Positions 12,701 through 23,014 of a stretch of 64,000 bases of DNA are shown one piece after another; position 1 is the first letter of the stretch; every line of letters begins with the position of its first letter. The position numbers were made by a program, and so were the translations under genes. The stretch comes from Rhytidiadelphus loreus (taxonomy: Eukaryota > Streptophyta > Bryopsida > Hypnales > Hylocomiaceae), in the NCBI GenBank assembly GCA_947034895.1, contig OX344764.1:68925348-68989347 (forward strand), given 5' to 3'. The notes under the pieces were generated by a model. It saw only the letters and a program-made list of their open reading frames with translations, did no database searches and had not been told where the DNA came from.

Positions 12701-13449
12701 AGATTCGCAAATTTCATGGGAATCACATACGTAAATTTGTTGTGACTCAGATCAAGCCAAGAGAGATTTGCAAAGTTTGCAATGAACGGAGGGATGGTTC
12801 CCGAGAGGGAGTTTCGACCTAGCGTCAAACTTGTGAGTGCTGAGCAGGTGGTGCCCGGTCCCCCCAGGGGGAAAGGAATGGAGCCGCTGAAGTTGTTGTT
12901 ATGCAACAACAGAGTGGTGAGCTTGGATCCCCTGCAGAGGTTCCAGATGGACGCGGGGATGGTCCCAGCGAGCAAATTCTGCTCTAGAGAGATGACGCTC
13001 AGATTGGGGCTGTTGCCGAGCTCCTTTGGGATGGAGCCCGTGAGCTTGTTGTTGCCGAGGGTGAGCTCCTTGAGCTCGTAGAGCTTGGCGATGGCGGGGC
13101 TTAGCGTTCCTGTAAGGCCGGCTGATGGGAGAATTACGCTGGTGGCGACTGCTCCGAGATCAGTTGCGTACGTGAATGTGAGTGTGTAAGACTCTTCCTC
13201 GCAATCGAACGGGAAGCTCGCCTCGTGTGACCACGTTACGCCCTTCCATGTGCACAGCGGGGTGGTGATGTTCCAGGTGCTGAGTACAGGGTGGGTGGGG
13301 CTATCCAGGGACTCTTTCAGTGCGAAGAGGGTGATGACGTCGGGTGCTAAGGCGACAGCAGCCGTTGTTGTCGTTGCGGAAACGGAGATTGCAATGAAAT
13401 TGCAGAATGTCAGAGCTTGGAGTACCTTCAGGTGCCCATACCTGTCCAT
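9757..13449 (-). CDS. TMKL1-like LRR receptor pseudokinase, 5 exons, 679 aa
   Basis: Exons (minus strand): 13449-12268, 11769-11517, 11187-10968, 10321-10075, 9894-9757; all junctions are GT/AG and in phase. The product is a plasma-membrane receptor-like protein: signal peptide about residues 1-25, a WxG-type cap (STWNITTPLCTWKGV), about five leucine-rich repeats (about 120-250), a membrane segment 316-339 and a kinase-like domain about 371-660. Exon sequences follow Arabidopsis TMKL1 throughout (LNWTQRHKLALAIAQG, APELRKSKR, ILTGQKPGK), and the length matches its roughly 674 aa. The kinase domain lacks catalytic residues: the glycine loop is EETSYGRHYR, the ATP-anchoring lysine position is Ser419, HRD is HAN (509-511) and DFG is SYG (529-531). 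It should therefore signal, if at all, as a scaffold. The start was set at the Met before a hydrophobic leader; an upstream in-frame Met would add 26 residues and bury it. A reverse AATAAA lies at about 9743-9748, just past the stop. Confidence 0.9.
11217..11512 (-). repeat. Degenerate tandem repeat inside the second intron of the pseudokinase gene
   Basis: About five units of 55-70 bp follow each other. Each carries a GCGCAGTTTT-like core, then AGACCTAATTTG, then a TTGATTAGATCATCCAG-like segment. The array takes up nearly all of the intron between exons 2 and 3. Mutational drift between units shows that the array is old. Confidence 0.7.
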
Positions 13450-14763
13450 GTTGCAATCGAATTGCCCTACAATCTGTATGCCCTCGAACCTCGTCAAGGG
13501 TGCAAGCTGGGGTCCCAACTTTTTCACTAAGACATTTGGAATTTGTGCTACTGTCGATGGTAGTTTGGCAAGGATGCAAGGTATTCTATGATGTCATTTC
13601 AGAGAAGATTATAATAACGACGTTGGAGTGTAATCCTGTTCTATGAACCCGCTAGAAAATTCATCGTTGTTTGGAACTGCGCTAACGACTTTCGTCTCCA
13701 CTATACCTCTCCACTGCCCATTCCAACTATGACTCCAAGAATGACATAGTGTTAATGTATGACAAGTGTGCTGCAGTCAACGATAGTGTGGCAAGCGTGC
13801 AGGGTATTTTAACATCTTATAAGAGAAGGTCGTAGTAAAGAGGTTTGATTGTACTCTTGTTCTAGAGACCGGCCCAGAACTTGGAGCTTCATCTTGGAGC
13901 TGGCTAACGCCGACTTTCGGATCCGCAATACTTTGACCATTCTTCGACTTCGTGAATGTGACTGTAAGCATGAAAGATGAACTTGAGGGCTCTCAGCACA
14001 AGCAAAACTTTGGGTGAGTCAGGTATGATTCTACGGATGTGCGCAAGCATACGGTGAGGATTCGGAGAATTAATCGAGGGGAGATGTGAGGACTCGTGAT
14101 AGTAATGCACTTGAGAGAGACTGACTTCGTGGTGAAGGTGACTCTTCCTCCTGGATCACGCGGGGGATCACTTGTGTACAACTAGTCCTTTGCCCGTTGA
14201 GCCTTTGATTGATCACCTTTAAGATGACTGCTCTGAAATACTACTTCCCTTTTCTGGTTTCAGGGGGCAGAACGAAGATTGTACGCCATGGGCAGATTCA
14301 ACACGAAGCAAGTACCAATTTCTCTGGACAATGTGGGGTTGCGAAAGCTGCAATGAATTGATGTAGAGCTCATATTACAGAATAATCGATGAGTCTATTT
14401 TTGTTGCCATCAATAACCACACGAAACGTATAATCCTATATACCTACGGTTGTCTTCGCGTTATGACTACGGGACGTAGTTCAATCATGCGACAGTGTTT
14501 TTGGATGATAGGTACGTGCCACAATACAATTCTCTCATTCCTGACGACATTCTCATGCTCTCTGAAGGACAACTTTGGTTACAATGTGACTCTTTTCTAG
14601 ACTCAGCACTGGAAGCCACAGCTAGAATGGAATAATGAGCTCCGAATCCGTTGGCTGAACTGCTTGGTGGATTTGATGGCGAATGCTTCTCATATTCTAT
14701 CTTCGTAGATACTCATTAAGGACATTGTGAAGTATATGCATAAGCTGACGTAGACTTGAAACT
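13450..14763. promoter_or_regulatory. Divergence-free spacer: promoter and leader of the pseudokinase gene, with a duplicated segment
   Basis: This spacer lies upstream of the pseudokinase start and downstream of the RING gene stop, both on the minus strand. About 95 bp at 13551-13646 recur, diverged, at 13776-13871: GGCAAGGATGCAAGGTATT matches GGCAAGCGTGCAGGGTATT, and a TGTTCTATGAACC / TGTTCTAGAGACC stretch follows at the same spacing. Similarity continues weakly into CTAACGACTTTCG / CTAACGCCGACTTTCG. The duplicated block probably belongs to the promoter or 5' leader. No core promoter element could be assigned with confidence. Confidence 0.45.
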
Positions 14764-16723
14764 TCACTGAGTAGTTGCTCTGAATGGCAATCCTCCTGCT
14801 GTGGGAACTGGTTGAAACTCAAATGATCCTTGCGAGTTCTCTGACAGGGTCTGCACATCTTCTGGAACTCTGAGGTCTTCAGAATTTCGCAGAGAATCAT
14901 CTGAAACACATCTACTGTTATTTACAACACCACTGGTCTCGACAACTGCTGGTTGTGTAGCGGTAAATTCAATCGACCCAAGGGTTTCTTGAGAACTGAC
15001 TTGGCATGGTAAGTTGTCATTGCTTTCTCTTGGTTTTGCCTGGATGCCTTCTTGGATCTGAACCAGAATCTGAACGACTGATTGGTGACGATGTTCAGGT
15101 ATGGCCGTTGGTTCGTCCGAGGGGACAATTTTGACCGACTTCGTTGAGCACTTGCATGTGTGCCTCCGGTCTTCCTGAGGTATGCTTATAACATGGAAAT
15201 CTCCCCTTTTCTGACGAGTCTCCAGCTGCGCGTGCTCAGTAACAGCTTTTGGCTGGGTTAGTAGTTCGGTGCCATTTCCTGAAGGACATGTTACGTGAAG
15301 AGTGCCCTCAGTCGTGAGTGCAGGCACCGGTGGGGCAGGCAATGGGAGACGCCGGTTGTGCATCATCCAGGATGGAGCGCTGTTGTCAGATATCACCTCT
15401 AACGTTATATCTGGACCCTCTCTGCAATGCATTTGCCTATGCTCTTCAGCCAGCAACTCTCCAAATGATGCTGTGAGCTCTGACATGCTCATGCGGCAGA
15501 CTGGGCAAGTGGTTTGCTTCTCAAACCATGCACCCACACATACAGAATGAAAGACATGTTGGCAAATTGGCAGCTGCCGCAGAACTTCCCAGTCCTCGTA
15601 TTCCACGAGGCATATCGGGCACCTGGTTGCACCAAATGAATGTCTTGGTCAGAATGATGTACTAACATGATTTGATATCTCAACTTCATTGTTTAGATGA
15701 AGTGTATGTAAAGTACTTCCCTTTCATAGTCCCTTCTCTGCAAGTTGGTGCCCTTAACTAATTTACAATCAATTTTTAGGGCGCATTTTCAGCTATGAAA
15801 CAGGACACCAAGGACTGACGGGCCAACAAATTGAAGCACTGTACACGATCAAGAGCTCACGATATCAATGAGCTTGCCTCTAAGCTTAAGGAGTACAAGC
15901 GGCAAGTCATGTTACAGTTGGAGACCTGAAGGACAGTACGACAGGACAGTAACAAACTGACACCACCTGGATTCATGTCAAGAAGGTAACTATCCAGGAC
16001 ACAAGAATCAATGATGAGAAATGGACACACCTTGAGGTGCACCTAATCACCTATAGCTCAACACCAACATTTTTTACACAAGCTTTCTTCCCAAATTCTG
16101 TTTTTTTTTCGGGGTCAGCCTGTAAGTGCTAAAATCGTCAAATGTATCCCTAAAATTGGAGTAGAAATGAAGCGTGTCAAAAATATACCAGAGGAATGAA
16201 TCATTTAGAAGCATCAAGGAAGGTAGTAAATATACCAATAGACAGGAGAAATCACGCTCTACATTTTTTAGCAGCAGAAATATGTTTCGGAAGTTACTAC
16301 CATATACTATTAGCTTCTTTTTTTAGTATTATCACTCAATAGTATTAACAGTCAATATGTGAAGAGACTATGGTAGAGCACTCAAGAAAGCACTTACTGC
16401 AGGTCTTCTGAAGCAGTGCACTTAAGATCACATGCTTTGATGGTTGGAAATGTCTCCACAATGTTCATCCCAATTCCGAATTCAACCTGATGACAAGAAA
16501 ACGACTTGGATCAATGTGGGTTCTCTGACAAAATATGAATTGAATTGAATGAAAGGATTGACCAGCTGCAGAAGATTAGAAGACTCACTGGAAAGTCGCC
16601 TAGAGCTGGAGTGTTTTGAGCTGCTACAAGGCGGGCTCGGAGTTGCCGGATGCGCCAGTAATAGTAGAAGAGCGTGAAACACACGATCATGGTCAGTCCA
16701 AAGGCGATCGGGGTTCCTATCAT
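14764..16723 (-). CDS. Membrane-anchored RING-H2 finger protein (ATL-like E3 ubiquitin ligase), 3 exons, 360 aa
   Basis: Exons (minus strand): 16723-16589, 16486-16398, 15622-14764, with GT/AG borders and matching phases. Residues about 6-23 form one membrane segment near the N terminus. The RING-H2 domain spans residues 76-117: C76-P-I-C79, C95, H97, H100, C103, then W107 and C114-P-V-C117, the full set of eight zinc ligands in the C3H2C3 order. A 240-residue C-terminal tail is rich in Ser, Thr, Gln and Glu and is probably disordered. Single-membrane-pass RING-H2 proteins of plants (the ATL group) act as E3 ligases; the conserved GLD motif of true ATLs is replaced by FGIGMNIVETFP, so ATL membership is likely but not certain. 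The substrate is unknown. Confidence 0.88.
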
Positions 16724-17779
16724 GGCTTCCAGCTTGACCTCTGAGTTCTGATATTGTGCAGACTGCCCTCTCTATAATTGATTGTCTCAACTGGTGAAAC
16801 TTGTTCAATCAACTTGCTGGAAATTTCGATATTGACTGCAGAAGCTGCACATCCACTGAAAATGTTCTGATATTCTGCAGATTGCCAAATATGTAATTGG
16901 CTGTCGAAATCTTATTGAACTGGTGCTATTGGTTCAATCAACTCTCTGGAAAATTCGATATTGACTGAAAAGCTGCGCTTTCACTGAAAAAAAAATTACC
17001 TCGTTGATCATGTTTGCAGAATACTGGAAGCTCTCCTCTGATTCTCCAAAAATGGCACAAATGTGATACTACTGCTACCGAAGACGCCAGCCCTCAAGAA
17101 TGTCACGCAAGTGCAGCATTTCTACCTCTCCAGCCTATAATGAGCAGGTTCGTGTAATTGCAGCTTCCACTCATTTACTTGGAGATTTCTTGAATGTGCT
17201 TCATAAAACCCAACTCACTCAAACAAGAATCACCATCTTGACATTACAGTACTAATGCGCAATGCAAAGGTATCCTTCTCTCTTTCTTAATACAAGTGCT
17301 GTACTGAAACGATCAATTATGCTACCTAATTTTGAGCTTTACAACTGCACGCAAAACGCCATTTATCCTCCGCATTATAAATGCACAGTATGGCATCGTT
17401 TATGATCCACTATACCATATTCTACTTGAAGTGGTATTCTCAGAAAGAGGCAATTTGCTAACTTAGCACACTCGAAGCTGCAAAAAGAACTTAATGGCAC
17501 ACTGAGTGAGTTGGAGAGATCTTGTTGAAGGTGGAGACGCGAAAGAACTACAGGAGTCGACACGGATTGAGCCTGAAGAAGCTAACCAGGGGAGGGAACC
17601 CCAGTACTAAGTCTGGAGCTGATCAGTAATTATGAGAACCTGCAGGATTTTGTAGTTACGTCACACAAGTGCTGTCAGATTGAGGGTGAGAAGTCCTGAT
17701 CTGACAAGTTTAACCTTGATTTTGAGCTTCTTTCAAGGTAAGGACATCCATAATCGCCTTTTCAACAGATAAAAAAATT
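16724..17779. promoter_or_regulatory. Upstream region of the RING-H2 gene
   Basis: No coding segment is supported. A 60-bp stretch upstream of the start (TGATATTGTGCAGA ... CAATCAACTTGCTGG, from about 16750) recurs, diverged, from about 16868 (TGATATTCTGCAGA ... CAATCAACTCTCTGG), a short direct duplication in the probable leader or promoter. Confidence 0.4.
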
Positions 17780-18030
17780 AGAAAAAGCTGTTAGCAAATG
17801 AAAGACGACGGGTACCAACGCACCACAGAATGCATGTTTTGGATACCGTACGCAAGAGTTATGTTGAAAGCTTATTGATAGATGAACAAATGCTTAGGTG
17901 ATCTATATCCTCTTAATCGATACAGTATGTACCTTTTATTTCAGGTTTGGGGTGCTGTTTTCGGATCACTGGCAATTTTGACAGTCCCTAGCTATAAGTT
18001 ATATGTTGCTACCTCGTGACTTTGAATCAC
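17780..18030. repeat. Dispersed repeat, copy A of a three-copy family
   Basis: The segment around CCAACGCACCACAGAATG, then GGATACCGTACGCAAGAGTTATG, then GGCAATTTTGACAG recurs in diverged form at 28195-28490 and 42070-42390. It is non-coding. The family probably represents a non-autonomous transposon; this copy is the most degraded. Confidence 0.45.
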
Positions 18031-18066
18031 TATCCGGAAATCTTAAACAATGAAATAACCAAAATT

Positions 18067-18167
18067 ACCTCTACAAGTGTGGGTTTTTTTTTTTGACACA
18101 AATGAAACGGATTTTCATTGCAAGAGGTAAAAGTACAAAACCTGCCAGCCACAAGACCTCTACAAGT
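18067..18167 (-). mobile_element. Very short 5'-truncated LINE tail with 12-bp target duplication
   Basis: The perfect direct repeat ACCTCTACAAGT at 18067-18078 and 18156-18167 encloses 77 bp. Read on the minus strand, the insert ends GTTTCATTTGTGTC and a run of A. A 3' terminal sequence plus poly(A) flanked by a target duplication is the product of LINE-type target-primed reverse transcription that stopped early. The same 3' end occurs at 28.5 kb, and a related one at 38.2 kb. Confidence 0.75.
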
Positions 18168-18623
18168 TTGAAAACAGACTCTAACTGCTGAGTCTAAGAT
18201 GATCTGTTGAACTTGAATATCTGCCCAATAATTTACATCATACGTCTTCTTAAGTTCCTTCCACATAGATTTGAGGGAAAAGTGATTACCGGTACTTACA
18301 TTTGGTTTTGTGTTTGGTACTCAGGCAGATAAGCAAGGACTTGTCAGCAGCGTTGATCTAAGGACACCCGGGAGATCGAGTACTACTTTGTCAGAAGCAG
18401 CGGCAGCAGTCCCAACTTCAGTAGGAGCACCAATTTACGGCGCCTTTGAGAGTGAGGTGCAATTGGGAGAATGGGTGAATTGGATCATGCTTCCCATTCA
18501 AAAACAAATCTCAAACTGGAAGAAATTGCATTCAACAATTGCTGCACGATTTTTAAGAATTTGTCAAAGTCCAAATCCTATAAAAAGTTGAACATGAGAG
18601 CAAAAGCACTACTCTTTCTTATG
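18168..18623. other. Spacer with one weak open frame
   Basis: A plus-strand open frame at 18310-18591 has a G+C-richer middle (about 18330-18470), but it shows no recognisable domain, no splice context and no conservation signal that I can see. I do not call it a gene. Confidence 0.35.
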
Positions 18624-19668
18624 TTAACCCCTAAAGTCCTTCCATAAAAAAACACTCAAAACTGCCATTTCTATTGCAAAGAGAAATCATTTTTTAAAAT
18701 CACCTTCTTGGCATTTCCAGTGAATTACCCCCCTCATTGCCCCGTTTTACCCTTGGGAAAAACATTGTGGAAATTTTTATTTGCAATCAGATGATAAAAT
18801 TTGCAAATTCTGAATTCAGATTTGCAATCAATGGCCCCTATTTTGCTAGGGGAGGTGTAGAAATTAGAAAAATCACAGCAAAAATTAGGGGGCTTTTTTT
18901 CACAATAACCCTTGGACAGGGGAATGAGGGGGTCAATTCACCCTGGCCCATTTCCAACTAGAGGATCTCACACAAGACTAGTACAAGATTGTGTGGAAGA
19001 AATCTTAGAAAGTTTGACCTCGTAGATTGTAAGTTTTTGGTGCTTAAAGTGAGAAACTTGTTTTTTTTGCACTATTTATGACTAAATTATTTGACTTTGA
19101 ATCTTCTTAACTTAAATGTTTTGCACAAAAGATTTTGATTTTAAAATTTTGTATATATTGAAGTCAATTGAGTCAAGAGTTGGGGGATAAAAATTCAAAT
19201 GAAAAAAACTTGATTTTCTTTCTTTAAAAAATTGTTAAGTAGAAGTAGGTACAAAATAGAAGGAAAAAATATATCATTAACAATTCTAAGATGGAATTGA
19301 ACACACTAATCCCAATGGTGAGATTATTCTAGCAAACAAATTAAACCTTGTAAAGTTAGTTTTTTTTTAAATTGTGAATTGAATTCAAAGATGATTCCAT
19401 TATGTTCTTTTCTTATGAAGATGTTTTGTGATCTACAAAACACAATGGTCCATATCTTTCACATCACTAATCCAAATGAAACGAATTAAATCTTTTTATG
19501 TAGAACTAGTGAACCAATTGAAATATAAATAATATTCTCTAATAGCAAATGTGTTTTTCTATCTTAAACAAAATCTTTTTTTAAATCACTCTAGAAATTG
19601 AAATCATAGAAGCTAGCCTTCCTAAACTTTAATTTTGCCTTGAGGAGACAATGGGATTTTGGGGTTAA
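18624..19668. mobile_element. TTAA-bounded inverted-repeat element, interrupted by a MITE
   Basis: The left end is TTAA-CCCCTAAAGTCC and the right end GGGATTTTGGGG-TTAA. The interior matches the element at 21274-22206 in reverse orientation (for example AATCCCAATGGTGAGATTAT here and its complement there), so the two are family members. A second element (18717-18957) sits inside the left end. No coding capacity remains. Confidence 0.65.
18717..18957. mobile_element. MITE with CCCCCTCATT-type termini, nested
   Basis: The left terminus reads CCAGTGAATTACCCCCCTCA and the right AATGAGGGGGTCAATTCACC followed by CTGG, inverted copies with few mismatches. The body of about 240 bp is non-coding. A relative with the same terminal type lies at 44047-44269. 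Confidence 0.6.
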
Positions 19669-21059
19669 TCTTATTGTAAAATATTCCCAAAGTCCTTTTA
19701 GGCCACCTATATTGTTGTGAATTTTGGATTATATTTTGAATTTGATTATATTTGAATACTTTTTTATCTTTAAGAATACCTTCATTCTATAGTATAGAGT
19801 GTACATGAATACAAAGTTATATTTTAGTGGGTTTCTTTATTGACTTTTAGTGCATATGTAGTGTGGATTTTACAAGATTGTAGCACGGGCATATATATTT
19901 GGTATGTAGTGGATCTTTAACAATATTGAGGATTTGACTAATTTTGTTTCTAAGATCCTCACTGATACTAATTTTAACAAGTGAAAACGATTCACTATAT
20001 TAAATTCGTGAAAGTTTTGTTTTCACTTAGGAATTATGTTAACAATCCTAATTTTCTTTTGCTATTAATGACAAATTGAAAGTTGTTGTATCATCACGTG
20101 TATCATTTAATAGGAAGACCTATGTTAACCTAATTGGTATTTTTTATTTATAATCACTTGTGCCTTTAGTTCCTAAGATACCACTATGGGCTCATTTGAT
20201 GGTTAGAAATGGCAACGGTAACATATATGTTTGAAAGTGAGAAATACAACATATACGTGTAGTTAGGGTTTGTTTGCACATTTTGCATAAATCAAATAAT
20301 GATTTAGATGTACAAATCTATTAAGATACATGATTGTATAGAGGTGTTGGCCTTTTGTATGTATATTGTCATGAGAAAGAAATTGACAAACAATTTAGAA
20401 GAAACATGGTTATTTTTTAAAATGAAATTGATTTTGATCAACTTTTTAAGGAATGTAAAAGATAAAGAGAAGATATGTGATTGGGTTTTTTCACAAAATA
20501 TGCCAATTGATCACAGAAAAAAGTTGCAAAGTCAACATCTATAACTATACAATTTTTAGTACAATGTGGTATTTCAAAGCCAAATATTGTTGTCTTCCAT
20601 CAATAAATAAATCTAAGATGTTAGTATATTTCTATCTCTTTGTTTTTCATACCTTGATCTTGATCTTAAATTGCTTGTAAGTGGATGTTTTTAGTAAAAT
20701 ATACCCTAAACATTAATTCACTAAATTTTTTGTTGGATATTGGAGCATATGTATAATGTGTCATTATTTGAGTTGTCAAGTACATGCACCACTAAACTAA
20801 TTCGCCTTCACTTCTAAATTAAATTCTTCACACCAATTGCTCATTGAATCACAAAACCTCTATGAATCTTGTTTTGTATGTTTCAAATACATTTTATACA
20901 AACATTATGATCTTCAAGATATACCATACAATGATCACAAACATTTCGTGTTGTTTTGTATGGCTAAATGATTGAGATATGCCATATACAAACAACAATA
21001 CATGTTTATCAAACAATAAGTTTCAATGTCATGTCTTTTGAGTGGATAGTGAGGCAAAG
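19669..21059. other. A+T-rich intergenic DNA, no gene seen
   Basis: Low-complexity A+T-rich sequence. Open frames such as 20308-20544 have a composition typical of non-coding DNA and no recognisable motif. Confidence 0.5.
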
Positions 21060-22500
21060 GTGCATTTCAACTCATGCATCCTCTGTCCGTGCACTCAAAA
21101 CACCTCATTAAAAAAAAATTAAGAAAATTATTAACCCCCTTCCCCGATTCTTGTGATTAAATTTTTTTTTTTTCTGAAATATTTATTACCTGTCGTCTCT
21201 CCCATTTTGTAATTAAACCTTTTTCTTAAAATATTTTTTACCTCCCCCCTCTCCGATTTTGTAATTAATTTTTTTAACCCCTAAAGTCCCATTGTCCCCT
21301 CGGGGGACAATTTGGAATTCGGGCAGGTTCCTATGGGCTGAAATTTTATCCTAATTTTTTGAAACTTTTTTTGAAGATAGAAAATCTGATAAGCTTTGTG
21401 GGAATATAATTTTTATTTCAATCGGTGCCTGGAAGCAAAAGTTATACCACAAAAAGCCTGAAACTGAACTCGGCGGGCAGCACAAAAAATATTGCAAAAA
21501 TTCAAAATAATTAAAATAAATAAATAAATTCTCAGAGATAATGTTTTTGTCTACATCTAAAGCTTTGATTCATTCCACTTTGATTAGTGATGTGAAAGTT
21601 ATGAACAATCTTATTTTTCGGGCAATCTAAGCATCTTTTTGGAAAAAAACAACTTGTAGGATTCATCTCAGAATGCAATTTTCAAATTTTTTCAAATTTT
21701 TTTTTTGAAAAGGTTAAATTTTCTTGTTAGAACAATCTCACCATTGGGATTATTGTATTTCAATCCCATCTAAGAGCTATTATCAATTTAGTTTTTCTTT
21801 CAATCTTGGACCTACTTCTACTTGACAATTTTTTGAAGTATGAAAATCAAGTTGTTATTTTTTGAATTTTTTTTCCTAGACTCCCAACTCAATTCTTCAA
21901 CACAATAAATTTTAAATTCAAACTCCACAGTGTAATTTTTTTCGACAAATAGAGATCAAAGTAATCTAAAATTCCAGTCCAGTGTTCAAGAAAACTTGTT
22001 TTTTCAACTTTGAATGCTCATATCTCTCAATCTGTATGGTCAAACTTCATGAAATTTTTACCACATGATCTAAAACAAGTAAATTTTAAGATCCTACGGT
22101 TCAGTTCAAAAAAAAAAATTGTTTTGTTTTTTTGGACTAACGCAGTAGAAATGGCAGTTTTGAGTGGATTTTGACAGAAAAATGGCCTTGGGACTTTAGG
22201 GGTTAATTATCCTCCCATCCCCTCCGCCTATTTGAATTTGAGGGAACACTTCACAGTTCCAAACAATATGGGATATGTCCATTTGACCATATCCCATATC
22301 CTATATCTGTATAGTATCTATATCATGGGCATGTATTTGTATATGTATTTATTATTTCAAGATCAATGGTGTTAGAGGGAGGAAGGGAAAATTCTTTTTT
22401 CAAAATCAACGGCTCTCATTTTTCTCTAGTGAGGGGTCTGGAACCCTAATGCCTGATTAGGGAAAGAGCCAACCAAGGCTTCAGGAGAACTTGCTTTCAA
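21060..22500. repeat. Dispersed repeat (copy 1) split by a TTAA element
   Basis: Left part (about 21060-21273): T-rich blocks alternating with C-rich ones (AACCCCCTTCCCCGATT, ACCTCCCCCCTCTCCGATTT). Right part (22207-22450): CCTATTTGAATTTGAGGG, AATATGGGATATG, then GTATTTGTATATGTATTT and a G-rich AGAGGGAGGAAGGG. The same succession of parts occurs without interruption at about 63480-63960, so this copy was split by the element at 21274-22206. Confidence 0.6.
21274..22206. mobile_element. TTAA-bounded inverted-repeat element, best-preserved copy
   Basis: The termini are perfect: TTAA-CCCCTAAAGTCCC on the left and GGGACTTTAGGGG-TTAA on the right, 933 bp apart including the TTAA copies. TTAA occurs as a direct repeat just outside both ends, which is the signature of piggyBac-type transposition; a 2- or 3-bp target duplication does not fit the flanks. 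The interior is non-coding, so this is a non-autonomous member. It lies inside another repeat whose uninterrupted form is at 63.5-63.9 kb. Confidence 0.75.
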
Positions 22501-22790
22501 TTTCTATTTAGATCGACGATAGGGGAGGTGGTAATTTGTTTTGTTTTCCTGTAATCAACAGTGGGGGATTTTCTTAGAAGGGAAGAAGACACCAAACTAC
22601 ATGATCATGTAATCACAACATATAGTCAAGAGTATGGTCACTTCCTAAATTCCTGCTACTTAACCATGTGAGGACATTGTGGACTTTAAAATGTTTGTTG
22701 GATGGCTTCATTATAAACTCCAAAAACAAATAATGCAACAATCAATGCAATAATTGAAGTATTTTGGTGATTACCTTGGTCACGCGAGGT

Positions 22791-23014
22791 CACTTTAAGA
22801 AAATCACGTTTTAGGTGACAAGCCCAAATTTTCTTAAACAAATTTTAGGTGCCATCCAATGCAACAACCTATGTATTTATGTCAACATTGATGATACATT
22901 GAACATTTTTGTTGACATAAAAACGTGGTTTGTTGCATTGGATAGCACCTAAAAGGCTAAAATCCATTTAAATTTTTCTGGGCTTAGCACCTAAAACTCG
23001 AGTTTCTTATAGTG
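22791..23014. mobile_element. Hairpin MITE with arms of about 100 bp
   Basis: The ends read CACTTTAAGAAAATCACG and (reversed) CACTATAAGAAACTCGAG. Further in, both arms share CATCCAATGCAACAA / TATCCAATGCAACAA and TATGTCAAC. Only a short centre (about 20 bp) is unpaired. No target duplication could be fixed. Confidence 0.65.

Noticed and set aside
18310..18591. Plus-strand open frame of 93 codons
   Set aside because: No domain, no splice context, and it runs into low-complexity sequence at both ends.
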